Below, in pieces: positions 36,803 through 48,377 of a stretch of DNA of 64,000 nt. The first letter of the stretch is position 1, and each line of letters starts with the position of its first letter. A program made the position numbers and the translations under genes. The notes beneath the pieces are model-generated. The model saw only the letters and a list, made by a program, of their open reading frames with translations, was not told the DNA's origin and did not search any database. The DNA is from Phragmites australis (lineage: Eukaryota > Streptophyta > Magnoliopsida > Poales > Poaceae): positions 6,510,001-6,574,000 of the forward strand of contig NC_084924.1 in NCBI RefSeq assembly GCF_958298935.1. The letters are read 5' to 3'.

Positions 36803-38444
36803 CACTATCTCATAATGGGTTATTACATATAAATTTTAAATCATATTACAGATATTTATAGGTTCCATCTCTATAAAAGTGTCTATGATATCGAGACGGT
36901 TTTAGCTCCGTCTATAGTAGAGTTACACACAGACGGATTTTCTAGAAAACTGTCTGTGCGTAATAAGGATCATTGACGGGTTTTGTTGAAACATGTCTGT
37001 GTTAATTATTACAAATGGAGTTTTTTTTAAAAAAACCTGTTTGTGTGACCATTTCTCCCTATAAACAATTTTTCTTACTGATTGTCCTCATGATATGACA
37101 TACACACTTCATGATTCACAAATTAAACAGCACTTTGACACACTATTCAGAACATCGATCATATATTATTCATAACATCCATCACACATTATTCAGAACA
37201 CAAAATATAGGCATTTACATATCACAAGGGTTAGAAACATCACACATATGCACATCACATATTGTTCAAAATACATAAACCTAGCTAGCTAAACACAATC
37301 CCTAGCTATACATCATTTAGGACGATGTCTTCCAAAAGAACGAGATGATAGACATCATGGCGACGCCGTCTTCCAAAAGAACGAAATGTGATCGACATCA
37401 TTGGCCGATCGATGTTGTCTTCCAAAAATACAAAATGATTGACATCATCTCAACCTCTTGCATTTCAGCACAACACCAACCCAAGTATCATCTTCAATGT
37501 GCAGCTCGCAGTCATCCGGATCAGGCTCCATCTTGACTAGCCAGAACTAGACTGTGTTGCTGTCAAACCATCAACTATGGTTAAGCAAGAAATGTGTGTT
37601 CAAACATGTTTTGTAGTTGACGAAAATGTCTCTATTGTGACGAATAGCAATTAAGAAATTTTCATCTAGAAGAACAGAATGGAGAATGCGATTCACAGTA
37701 AACATAGAGTCCACGGAGGGGGCCTTCATAACAGCGAAGAACACGAAGTCCACCCAGACAAAGTTGACGCCAAGCATCCGCACTGTGGAAGAAGCCATAG
37801 GGACAACCCCTTCCTGCCACTGCCTGATTGGCATGAACTGAGCCATTGCAGATCTACGATGGAAATAAGGCATTACCCTAAGTTACATAGATCAAAGCAA
37901 AACCTAATAAATCCTAACTAAACCACGATAGGAATCATATGATACTCACCATAGTGCAGTGAAAGGTATTCAGGCTCTAGATCTCACTTCTCCGGCGCGA
38001 AAAAAAATACGTAGTAACTGTGTGTGTGGAAGATATGAATACTTGGATGACGAGTGAGGAAGATGAACACTTCTCGTCACTTTATTCTGAGAGGAGACAA
38101 GCGGATTATATGTGTCGGAAGACAAAGACCTATGAGAGACGAGCGGGGTTATGTGTGTGAAACCAAAAGAGACAGAGGAAACAAATCAAATTTGAAATAG
38201 TTCACAGGTTTTTAAATATAAACAGTTTTCATAAAATCCGTCTGTGTCTATCGTACATACACAAATAGATCTTACAAGAAACCGTCTGTGGTAATAACAC
38301 ATACGGGTTTTTCTAAATACCGTCTGTGTCTGTATGATATAAATAAACAGATTTATAAAAACCGTCTGTAAGTTTATTCATATCTAGACGATCTTGTTAC
38401 AGATACATATGTCTTAGCAACCATTTGAAAGTATTTTGTCAGTG
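36803..38444. mobile_element. CACTA-like non-autonomous element
   Basis: The right end reads, inverted, CACTGACAAAATAC; the left end begins CACTATCTCATAATG. Both sides carry many copies of the subterminal motif ACAGACGG-TTT (for example 36890-37060) and its complement ACCGTCTGTG (38230-38370) in opposite orientation, the usual build of CACTA (En/Spm) elements. The interior holds three copies of a roughly 50-bp unit (about 37320-37450, TCTTCCAAAAGAACGA...GACATCAT) and no transposase domain; a 100-codon minus frame at 37571-37873 is unrecognised. A 3-bp target duplication was not evident, so borders are approximate. Confidence 0.6.
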
Positions 38445-39042
38445 ATAGATTTAAAAAATTAATTATAATATTCTGTCTACTTTCACTGATTCTATAGTAA
38501 TGTGAACTTCGTGATAGAGATCTAAATGTTGCACGGCTCTACCACCCACCAACTATCGTGACGCTTTATTACTCCATCCATACACGAACTGAATTCAAAA
38601 GTTAGTTAATGCGCTCAGCTACCGGCAGCTAAACCCCGCCCACCTTCCCGCCATAAAGCCCCTCGCCGAATCCTTCCCGCAAAGAACTCGAGCAGTACTA
38701 AAATTAGTTTCACTTCCATGCGAAAGTCTCTTTGCTCCGTCGTGCGCGCAGATCGGCAATGCCTCCGCGCAGCCAGCCATTCTAGCGCTCGCACCAGGGG
38801 CCTGCGGCGGCCGCGGCACAATCGCTTGGCCCCCAGCTTCTCAGTCGCCGCGAGTTTTTTACGTTGTGCCAAACAATCAAAATGAGCTGTATGAAACGAG
38901 CACAATGCGGATCGCAACGAGCAAACAGGAGCATGAATAGGATTGTGAGGGGTGGTGCATGCATTAATAGTTAGTTACATGCGCATGCACCCTACCGATT
39001 GTCGTAGCCAACCACCCGCTGCGCCGAGTGCCCTGAGTCTCC
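38445..39042. other. Promoter region of the UGT gene
   Basis: About 600 bp, with a GC-rich part at 38620-38850 and AT-rich DNA next to the gene. No clear TATA box or other site was assigned. Confidence 0.5.
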
Positions 39043-40521
39043 ATGGCCGCCGCCGTGGTGGACTCGGGAAAGAGGCTGAGGGTGTTCTTCCTGCCCTCCT
39101 TCGCGCTGGGGCACCTCATCCCGATGGCCGACCTCGCCTGCCGCATGGCCGCGGCGAGGCCCGCGGAGGTGGAGGCCACCGTGGTCGTGACGCCGGCCAA
39201 CGCGGCGCGCATCGCGCCCACGGTGACGCGAACCGCGGCCGCCGGGCACGCCGTGCACGTGCTTTGCTACCCCTTCCCGGACGTCGGCCTGGAGGAGGGG
39301 ATCGAGTGCCTCGGCGACGCCGCCGCGCATGACGCGTGGCGGGTGTACCGCGCCGTGGAGCAGTCGCAGACGATCCATGAGCCGCTACTCCGGCACCACC
39401 GCCCTGACGCCATCGTCTCCGACGTGCCGTTCTGGTGGACAACCGAGATCGCCGCCGAGCTCGGGGTGCCGCGCTTCACGTTCCACCCCGTCGGCGTCTT
39501 CCCGCAGCTCGCCATGAACAACCTTTTCACCATACGCCCCGACATCGTCCGGGGAGGATCCGCCTCCAGGCCGGTGTCCGTGCCGGGCTTTCCCGGGAAG
39601 GAGATCACGATCCCGGTGTCCGAGCTCCCGACCTTCTTGGTCCAGGACGACCACCTCTCCATGTCATGGGACCGGATGAAGGCGTCCCAGCTCGCCTGCT
39701 TCGGTGTCATCGTGAACACCTTCATCGACCTAGAGCAGCCCTACTGCGACGAGTTCAGCCGCGTCGACGCGCGCCGATCCTACTTCGTCGGGCCTGTGGC
39801 CCAACCGTCGCGCTCCGCCGTGCACCGCGGTGGTGACGGCAACGCAGACTGCCTGAGATGGCTGTCCACAAAACCGAGCCGGTCGGTAGTCTACGTCTGC
39901 TTTGGGAGCTGGGCCCACTTCTCAGTGACCCAGATCAAGGAGCTGGCCCTGGGTCTGGAGGCGTCGAACCAGCCATTCCTGTGGGTGATCCGCTCGGACG
40001 ACTCCAACAGCCTGTGGGCACCGGCGGGGTGGGAGCAACGCGTCGCCGGCCGCGGCATGGTCGTCCGCGGGTGGGCCCCACAGCTGGCGGTGCTGGCCCA
40101 CCAGTCGGTGGGTGCGTTCGTGACACACTGCGGTTGGAACTCGATCCTCGAAGCCGCGTCCGCCGGCGTCCCGGTCCTAACGTGGCCACTAGTGTTCGAG
40201 CAGTTCATCAACGAGCGGCTGGTCACCGAGGTGGCGGCGTTCGGCGCGCGCGTGTGGGACGGTGGCAAGCGCAGCGAGAGGGATGGGGAGGCCGAGACCG
40301 TGCCGGCGGAAGCGATCGCGCGGGCGGTGGCCGGGTTCATGGAGGCCGGAGGGCAGTGGGAGAAGACGGCGGCCAGGGCAAGGGAGCTGGCAGAGCGGGC
40401 GTGCGCGGCGGTCAACGAGAACGGCTCGTCGTGGCGTGACATCCACCGTCTGGTCGATGATCTCGTGCAGGCAAGGGCCTCAGGGCCAGAGACGCCACAA
40501 GGGAACCCCGTTAACGTTTAG
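39043..40521 (+). CDS. UDP-glycosyltransferase, family 1 (UGT73-like)
   Basis: Single intronless frame of 492 residues, the usual size. The start ATG at 39043 precedes RLRVFFLPSFALGHLIPM, with catalytic His24 in GHLIP; the partner acid is Asp127 (VSDVPFWW). The 44-residue PSPG box that binds the UDP-sugar runs from W344 (WAPQ) through HCGWNS to Q387; the final Gln is typical of UDP-glucose users. The N-terminal half, which sets the acceptor, resembles group D (UGT73), whose members glucosylate coumarins, flavonoids, terpenoids or mycotoxins. Soluble cytosolic enzyme. The gene is very GC-rich, like many grass single-exon genes. The acceptor cannot be predicted. Confidence 0.94.
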   Translation: MAAAVVDSGKRLRVFFLPSFALGHLIPMADLACRMAAARPAEVEATVVVTPANAARIAPTVTRTAAAGHAVHVLCYPFPDVGLEEGIECLGDAAAHDAWRVYRAVEQSQTIHEPLLRHHRPDAIVSDVPFWWTTEIAAELGVPRFTFHPVGVFPQLAMNNLFTIRPDIVRGGSASRPVSVPGFPGKEITIPVSELPTFLVQDDHLSMSWDRMKASQLACFGVIVNTFIDLEQPYCDEFSRVDARRSYFVGPVAQPSRSAVHRGGDGNADCLRWLSTKPSRSVVYVCFGSWAHFSVTQIKELALGLEASNQPFLWVIRSDDSNSLWAPAGWEQRVAGRGMVVRGWAPQLAVLAHQSVGAFVTHCGWNSILEAASAGVPVLTWPLVFEQFINERLVTEVAAFGARVWDGGKRSERDGEAETVPAEAIARAVAGFMEAGGQWEKTAARARELAERACAAVNENGSSWRDIHRLVDDLVQARASGPETPQGNPVNV

Positions 40522-41054
40522 CTCCGGAAGGCTTTCTGTCTTTGCTATGGCTCCTGAAAACACCAGCCAGCACCCAAAACAGAAAAAAAAAACGCTAGCC
40601 AACACCAAAAAAAGTAGCTGCACGATCGATTCAATGCATGGTTGCAGCCGTCGCGAACGTCCGACGGAGTCCTTCTCTTTCGAACTTATTACATCTTTTC
40701 TCTTAGGCTAGAAAATAAGAGTAGTTTCATGCATAAAGCGTCCAAAATTTGTAAGGAGATTATACATCTTTGCTACCTGCCAATTTTTTTTTACATCTTT
40801 TCCAGTCAGTTGCACAGCCTGCACTACACGTAGCGGCAGAGCGGCTGAGCGTCACGCGGCGCACTTCTGAAGGCGCAACTACGATCTCAATTGGACCCGT
40901 GGGTTTAGTACTCATGCGTTTTGCGCCCGATGAGTCCTAGTTCAGGTTTCATTTTTTTATCTACGAGTCTATCGGATTAGGTATCTGAACTGGATCAAGT
41001 CGAGTTCAGGCTTTAATTTTTATCCGCTGGTGCCTATCGGGTCACCGAAATACT
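40522..41054. other. 3' flank of the UGT gene
   Basis: AT-rich 3' flank with A-runs near 40580 and no gene. Confidence 0.5.
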
Positions 41055-41467
41055 AGGGGTATGATTGGTTGACCGCACGTTCTGTTGCCCGTATAGATTA
41101 TATACACAGGCTGAGGAGAAGCAGACTGAACGGAGTCATATTTGTTGAAAAGATGAATATTTGGTTGGTTATATTTATCTGGATAGACTGATTTGAGTTT
41201 CTGTTTGGTTAACTGAATATGAGGTCGTATGAGCGGATGCAAAAACTGAAATTCTGATTGGTTGCTCGTATAAAGGTAATTTTGCTACACTGATAAGTGA
41301 GTCCGTCTGCATAAGCGGATGCAACAATCTGTATCCGCTGGGCAAGAATGCGGAGGGAAGCTTCCGAGCTAGAACATTTATATGCGGGCAACAAAATATA
41401 TTTTTCTCCGAGATTATACGCATATGTGGAGCCGGGATCCGTTCACGCGGGCAACCAAATCACCCCT
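41055..41467. mobile_element. MITE, copy 2
   Basis: Begins AGGGGTATGATTGGTTG and ends CAACCAAATCACCCCT, an inverted pair. Shares the internal phrases of the 20.6-kb copy (AGTCATATTTGTTGA, GGTTGCTCGTAT). It abuts copy 3, the two sharing a central CTAG. Confidence 0.8.
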
Positions 41468-41889
41468 AGGGGTGTGATTTGTTGCTCGCATGTGTTGTTG
41501 CCCGTATGGACCATATACACAAGCTGAAGGGAAGCAGGCTGAGCAGAGTCATATTTGTTAAAAAGAATAGTGTTTAGTTAGTTGTATTTGTCTGAACAGG
41601 CTGAGTTGAGTTTCTGTTTGATTGACTGAATCTGAGGTCGTATGAGCGGATGCAAGAGTTGAGATTCTGATTGGTTGCTCATATGAAGGTGATTTTGTGA
41701 TATTGACAAGTGAATCTATTTGCATTAGCGGATGCAACAGCCCGCATCCGTAAGGTAAGGCTGCAGACGTACATTTGCATATGTTAGACCATGAAGAATA
41801 GTGCATGCGGCAATCAAACAAGCTTCTCTATGAGATTATACGCATCCGCTGAGTCAGAATCCATTCATACGGACAACCAATCATCCCCT
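41468..41889. mobile_element. MITE, copy 3 (abuts copy 2)
   Basis: Begins AGGGGTGTGATTTGTTG and ends CAACCAATCATCCCCT. Same order of internal phrases as copy 2, in the same orientation, so the pair is a head-to-tail tandem with no spacer. Confidence 0.8.
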
Positions 41890-44215
41890 AGTTGTAGCCC
41901 AGTGGCCTGTTGGCCTAGTCGGACCAGGCAACAAGTAGCACGTAGGTCACAGACAGCCCAGTCTAACACAGTAATCCAAACATTAATTCGTCATCTGCCT
42001 CCCACCTCCTCAGCCTGTCAGCCGCCGCTAGGTGCTCATGCCACCCGTCGCCTCGCGATTCTCGTTGCTACCACCAGGTGTCACCGTCGCTGCCAAGTGC
42101 CCCCACCGCCGCTGCCGCACACCTTGCGCTACCGTCGCCGCAACCACACGCCCACACCGTCATCTGTCGTCACCTCGCCTCGCGACCGCTAGGCGCCCAC
42201 ACCTTTGTCGCCTCGCCTCGCCTCGCGGCTGTCATCACCTCGCTTCTGGCCATCAGGCACCCACACCCCCATCGCCTCACGGTTGCCACGCACCCACGCC
42301 CCTGTGCTGTGCCGGTCGATCGAAACCCAACGGGCACCCGACACCCGACAGGCACCCATCGGGTGAGGGTTCAAGTGCTAGTTTTCACCCGTACATCATT
42401 TCAGGCTCGGGTCGGGTTGATAGTGGGGAATTTTTTATTTTAGCCTTTTTAAAATTTAAAAATAGCACATGTGAGACCAAAATTTCAGGAACAAGTAATT
42501 TTGTCACGCTAAAGTGCATGATGTGACTCATAACTTTGTTACGACGTGACCAAGGTATGTGTCACGTCATGTACTTTGGTCTAACAAAAAAGTCAATGTG
42601 GCATGGCACCGGAACGGGACGTCGGCGCCCGCGTCTCCCACATGCTGTTTTTAAAATATTAGTTTAGAAAGGTTTAAAATAAAAAAATCTCTAATACTAG
42701 TGGGTTACGGGTCAGTCGTGATTTAGCTCCGTCCGAACCGACACTGACATGTTGCCATCCCTAACGCAGCCGCTCGCCCTGCACTGCTCGATCTGCACGG
42801 ATTGACGGAACCACCAGCGCTCGCGCGTGCCAAGGCGGAGGAATGGACCGGAGACGGCGAGAATAGAGGTCAGGGCGCGCATCCGCGCAAGCGCAGCATT
42901 GCGCGGAAAAACCAGGCCCGCTAGGCTGCCCGGCCAGCGCGCACCGTGGCCGGCGCACAGGCTCTCGTGCTGGATTCTCTCAGTGGCATCCGATCGGGGA
43001 TCGGGCTGGCTTGTCCACTCGCGCCGCGCCATAACGGACGGAAGAGGCTGCCCTGCCCCAGAAAGGTGAGGACTGAGGATACTTCCTGAGATCTTTTTTA
43101 AATTATTAATATTTATCAACATTACAAAAGTATGCCTCTGTTTGTATATTTTACATGAAATAGACTCCTGTCGCGCAACAAATGGGTGACAAGGGCTAAT
43201 CGGCGCACCACTGGGTGATTTTTGCCAAAAAAAATCAAATAAATATTGCCTTCCTTTGCTCTCGACCTTCAAAACTCCACAACAAATTTCAAAGACATTT
43301 GGCAATATAGGGTATTGTATCTTCAAGTTGTCCACACATTTTCGGCCGAACAATGACTTTGTACAGTGAGAAATAAAAAGACAAATTTAAAGGAAACACA
43401 AATCTTGTCTTTTTTTTTCTTATCGTTGTACAAGCTATTATTTGGGCCGAAATTTTATCAGCACTAGAAGCTACCATCATCTTCACCACAATTTTTCTTT
43501 CATAAATTTTCGTTACTATTTTACAGTGTTTTAAAAGTTGAGAGCAAACGAATGTATTATTTACAATTTTTTTATGTCACCCAACAAATAGGGATTTTTA
43601 CAAAACTCACACAATGCTCGGACAATTAGGCATTGTCACCTGTTGGTTGGGCAACATAGGTTTAATTTTGTAAGTTTTGAAAAAGGGCACCTAATTTTGT
43701 AACATTAATAAAATAAATATATTTAGGAAAAAATCTAGTTCCTGAGATCGTCCACACACCTAGGACTTGATATCGAGCCAGCTCGGCTCGGCTCGGTCCA
43801 GCTTGTTATGCTAACGAGCTGGCTCGGCTCGGATTGTTTTGAAACTGAGCTAAAAGACAGGCTCAGCTTGGCTCGGTCTAGCTCGCGAGTCAGCACGTTA
43901 GGCTCGCCAGCCAAACAACAAGCTCGTCACATGCCGGTCGCTGCCATCCAATGATGCACATGTACATCCTGTATTTCTACGGGAGTCATAGTGAATCTTA
44001 TCAGGTTCTAATGCAAAATAAACATGGTGAATGGATTGGAACATCGGAATTGTTTGATTAGATGGCTACAAATTGTAAGAGAAGAGAGTTCCGATGGCGC
44101 GGCGCAGAGGGTTGGAGCTCGGAGACGATGACGGCTAGGGGAAATAGCCTCCCAATGCAAAGTGGACGTGTGGTCATATGGAGTAGGCCAGCCTCAGGCC
44201 TCGGGTGGTCCCTTA
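41890..44215. other. Intergenic, MITE pair to PIF element
   Basis: C-rich low-complexity block at 42000-42400 (Pro/His/Arg in any frame), then AT-rich DNA. A 213-codon minus frame (43353-42712) has no family resemblance. Near the right end (43770-43920) there are GAGC/GGCTCG-rich palindromic repeats. Confidence 0.5.
43774..43826. repeat. GGCTCG-rich palindrome
   Basis: CGAGCCAGCTCG (43774-43785) is perfectly inverted as CGAGCTGGCTCG (43815-43826) with a 29-nt loop, in a wider GGCTCG-rich stretch to about 43920. Similar words reappear at 48805-48855 beyond the PIF element, so this looks like an older repeat into which PIF inserted. Confidence 0.6.
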
Positions 44216-44481
44216 GAGCAACTCCAACGGGTGCCCAAAAACGATCCCAATAGCTATACGTTGGGAACATCCTCTAAAATACGGCTCCAACAGACACCCA
44301 AACTGCTTCCCAAAAATTAGCAAAGCCCAAAAAACACCGGCCGGCTCGCAAGTTGTAGCTATCCCCAATCGCACTCCCAATCGACGAAATCGTCAATCCC
44401 GCGCTCGGCAGCGGTGTGCGCGCCTCCTTCGCGCGCTCGCCGGTGGGGCGGCAGCTTCGGCTAGCGGCCAGGCCGTGGGGG

Positions 44482-44547
44482 CGCGGCAAATCCGGCAGCA
44501 GGACGCGGCAAATCCGGCTGCAGGGCGCGGCAAATCCGGCGGCAGGG
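44482..44547. repeat. 22-bp tandem repeat in PIF leader
   Basis: Three units starting CGCGGCAAATCCGGC at 44482, 44504 and 44526, in the GC-rich subterminal part of the element. Confidence 0.85.
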
Positions 44548-44847
44548 TGCAGAGCTGAGCATTTTTCCGTTCCGGCCAGCGTACCTCGGCGAGCGGACGT
44601 AGCAGGCCAAGAAACGGAGCTCTCCAATGCACAACGACGCCAGGTGATTCTGCAATAAAGAATAAAGAAATATCATTTAGTTGCTTTTGAGTTCTCGTAT
44701 GATTTCAACGCATTTATCTCCGCTTGCAGGTGAATTTGTGGCCTCTTGAAGTTGAAGGATTCATGTGATTTCACAGTCAGGTAATTTTTAGACAGTTATT
44801 GTTTTGAACATTTTAGCATCCATTCCTTCTAGCAAAACTGCCGATAG

Positions 44848-45324
44848 ATCAGATGATTGGTTGGGGAAGTTATCTGAGAGAGCCTCTTGGTTCTTGGTAG
44901 CGATGTTGCAAATCTGTTGAAGGTCGTAGAAGGGTTATTTCTGAAATTGTAAAGGCATTTTTGCTATTTCATTGATTCAGCAAGCAGTACCTCCAAAGAA
45001 TCATTGATACCTGATAAAAAAGTTTTAGCTTTCTCTGAGCTGGTAAATTCAATATTGTCTAGAAATAGTCAGAGCAACTTGCTTGTTCTTGGTTGCTCAC
45101 CTGATATTGCCAAACCTATGATAGATGGCAGAATAGTGCAATCTCTTTCTGGTTTACTGAAAGTGATTGACCTGGACCACCCCGATGCTCCAAAGGTTGT
45201 CAACCTTATATTGAAGGCTTTGGATAGCCTGACTAGGACTGCATATGCAAGTGATGATCATACTGATGATACCATTCAATGCACAAGGCAGCAAGCCCAA
45301 GAATTGTCTGAAAAGATCTTTTAA
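44848..45324 (+). pseudogene. Captured UPL1/2-type HECT E3 ligase fragment
   Basis: The frame ending at 45324 reads LAFSELVNSILSRNSQSN, then LVLGCSPDIAKPMIDGRIVQ, then LLKVIDLDHPDAPKVVNLIL and KALDSLTRTAYASD. This matches, from memory of the family, the long N-terminal region of the giant plant HECT ligases UPL1/UPL2 (not the catalytic HECT domain). Upstream, EGRRRVISEIVKA (from 44919) fits the same protein in a frame shifted by one base near 44960. The fragment is far too short to be a gene, is frameshifted, and lies inside the PIF element, so it is best read as captured host sequence. The coding strand is the same as that of ORF1. Confidence 0.7.
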
Positions 45325-45624
45325 ACTCTCCCTTTTATTTGAACCGAACCATGCTAATATACATGCTGAAACTTTTGACTTAGAAGTCGCACAAGGCAGC
45401 TAGTTGTGCTGTCCGCCATGTATATTTGTTCGCCGCTAACTAATTGCATGGCTAATTATAGAGCATTGCATGATGTATGCATTAAGTTTTTTCTAGGGGG
45501 TGTATGCACTTTAGTTACAGCACATATTACCCTACAGTTTTTAATATACTTCTATTGTCATGAAAAACATTCTCAGCCAACTACTTTTCTATGGTGCAGC
45601 AGCCAGGGTGTGGTGGCCTCTAAT

Positions 45625-46725
45625 ATGGATGGGTTCTATGTTAATTTGTTGTCTAGTGACAACCATTCACTAGATTGGGATGAAGACAATGAATTGGTTA
45701 GCCCCCCCGAGGAGCAGCTACCAGCAGTTGAAGAATTGACTCCCACTGTGAGACCAAACCAGAAAAGGTCGAAGAATTTTAGCGAAAAGGAAGATGAATT
45801 ATTGGTGTCGGCATGGCTGAATATTAGTATGGATGCTGTTCAAGGCAACGACCAATCACGGTCTACATATTGGAAGCGAATTCATGACTACTTCCACTCC
45901 AACAAAGACTTCAATTCGGATCGCACTCAAAGTTCCCTAATGCATCGTTGGTCTCATATTCAAGAAAATGTAAACAAGTTTGTTGGCTGTCTTTCCCGGA
46001 TTGAGGGGCGAAGGCAAAGCGGGGTTACAATTGAAGATAAGGTTAGAATAAATGTCCTTAATTTGATACATGCCTCAATTACTTTATGTTAGTTTAATGT
46101 GATATGTTTTCTTGGACAGATTTTGCAAGCATGTACTCTCTTCAAGTCCGAAGATAAGAACAATAAGTCATTCATGTACATGCATTGCTGGAACCTCCTA
46201 AGAACCCAACCAAAGTGGGTTGCTAGGTCGGCTCAAGTCTCATCTCAGAAATCTTCTCAAAAGAAACAGAAGACCACCCTCAATTCAAGTCCGGGTACAT
46301 CTAGTCCAAGTACCCCAGATGATAGTGGAGCGACAACTCCAGAATATGAGGTGTCAACACGACCATTGGGGAGGAAAAAAGAGAAAGAAAAATTACGCCG
46401 AGGTGGAGATGCTGTGTTCATGGATGCAATGGATAATCTGTGGGCAAAGAAGAAAGAGATGGATGAGGAGAAAGAGCTTAAGAAAGAGGAGAGATACAAA
46501 CAAGCATTTGCACTTGAACAAGAGAGATTAGCACTAGAGCAAGTGAGGGTTGCAACCGAGAAAGAACAACTTGAGGTAAAGAAGCAAGAGGTAGAATTGA
46601 AGAGGATGGTAGAAGAAGAGAGAATTATGTCTATTGACATTACTGGTATGTCCGAGACACAACAACGGTACTACAGGAGTTTGCAGAATGAGATCATGAC
46701 TCGCCGATGCAATGGCTCAGGTTGA
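45625..46725 (+). CDS. PIF/Harbinger ORF1, SANT/Myb-like DNA-binding protein
   Basis: Two exons, 45625-46041 and 46120-46725, joined by a GT-AG intron, encode 340 residues. An acidic N-terminus is followed by the trihelix-like domain ([46 protein letters not shown]), a Ser/Pro-rich linker, and a long charged coiled coil (residues about 225-325). This is the No-apical-meristem-associated type ORF1 that partners the PIF transposase, probably for nuclear import and binding of the element ends. The ATG at 45625 was chosen because it opens the acidic segment just before the conserved domain; upstream codons lie in element leader sequence. It is convergent with the transposase gene. Confidence 0.85.
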
Positions 46726-47014
46726 TATTGTATGGACCCCTATGTTGTGTTTTATGTTCCTGTTGGTTCAACCATTTCGTCGTGTGTAATATTTGGGATG
46801 TTTGAACTACTATGTTGTGTGTGAACCTATGTTGGGAACTTTGAACCAATGGGAAGTTTAGAAACATTGTGATGTTTGAAATCATAGTTGCACACCGAAT
46901 ACAAGATTACATGCATACCGAACACAAGACTACATGCATACCGAACACAAGACTACATGCAAACCGAATACAAGAGTACATGTATACATAACGAAGACTA
47001 GGACTCAAACATTA

Positions 47015-48377
47015 TTAGTACTGATCTCCATGACGTTGCCAGAGGTGCTCGATTAGATCTGCTTGAAGCTGAGAGTGAGTTTCCTTGTCTGTGATGTCAT
47101 GATAAGTTTGAATGAACTCATGTAGTTCTGGTGTGCGTTTATGGGATGGTGTCACAGTTTCTCCTAAGCCATCAAATTGTAAGTCTTGTGTTTCACCTCG
47201 CTCATCTTCAATGATCATGTTGTGCATGATAACACAAGCGGTCATTATTTGGCCAAGTATATCCTGGTCCCAAAAACGAGCAGGACCACGTACAATGGCG
47301 AAACGAGATTGCAGAACTCCAAAAGCTCTTTCCACATCCTTCCTAACTGCTTCTTGTGCTTTGGCAAAATATTTTCTCTTATTGCGTTGTGGCTTCTGAA
47401 TGGTCTTCACAAAGGTGGCCCATGGAGGATAGATACCGTCAGCAAGATAATATCCCATTGTATAATTGTGACCATTAATGGTGTAGTTCACCTTTGGAGC
47501 TTGCCCTTCTGCTAACTTCGCAAAGAGTGGGGAACGTTGAAGCACATTGATATCATTGTGAGATCCAGGTAAACCAAAAAAAGCATGCCAAATCCATAGA
47601 TCTTTTGAAGCAACGGCTTCTAGAATGATTGTGGGCTCACGCACATGACCGGTATACATACCTTGCCATGCCGTGGGGCAATTCTTCCACTTCCAATGCA
47701 TGCAATCTATGCACCCTAGCATACCCGGAAAACCTCTTTCCTCCCCTATTGCAAGTAGTCTAGCAGTATCATTCTCATTTGGTGCTCTCAAATACTCATC
47801 CCCAAATACATCAATAACAGCTTTGACAAACCTTCTCAGACTCTCTATAATGGTACTTTCTGCAATACGAACCTGGGCATCAATAGCATCCGCCGGAACT
47901 CCATAAGATAGCATTATGAATGCTGCAGCAATCTTCTGTAAAGCACTTAACCCAAGTTGTCCAGCTGCATTTCTCCTTTGGACAAAATAGTCATCATGAT
48001 GCTCTACAGCATGCATTATGCGCAAAAAGAGAGATCGCCTCATTCTAAACCTGTTTGGAGATGAAGAATAAGCCGTAGGTACGATCAACATCAACAGAAA
48101 ACTCTAAAGATATTGCTTCATTTACAAACCTGCGCCTAAAGAACGTCGGGCCGTAGGTAGAATCGTCCGAGAAATAGTCTCGGAATAGCCTCCAATGCCC
48201 TTCTTGTCTGTCGCGATTGATGATTTGATGACCAGGGACCGAACCACCAGGCCGTGGCGCATTGACAACTTGATATTGCTTGCGTGCTAGGTTGGCTGCA
48301 GCAACAATGAATTCACCATCGTCATCGGACGACGACGAATCCATGACCTGTTTCATGAGAAGGCTACGACGACTCAT
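47015..48377 (-). CDS. PIF/Harbinger DDE transposase
   Basis: Two exons on the minus strand, 48377-48130 and 48050-47015, with consistent phase, give 427 residues. The N-terminal part (HWRLFRDYFSDDSTYGPTFF then RRRFRMRRSLFLRIMHAVE) is the usual PIF start. The catalytic core shows GCIDCMHW with D198, PGSHNDINVL with D249, YYLADGIYP with D288, and RKDVERAFGVLQ with E324; D288 and E324 are 35 residues apart, as expected for the DD35E-like triad of Harbinger enzymes. The C-terminus CVIMHNMIIEDE is also conserved. No stop or frameshift interrupts it, so the enzyme could be active. Confidence 0.92.

Noticed and set aside
42712..43353. 213-codon minus-strand frame
   Set aside because: No family resemblance; half AT-rich and half GC-rich with a composition break, as expected for a chance frame across two sequence types.
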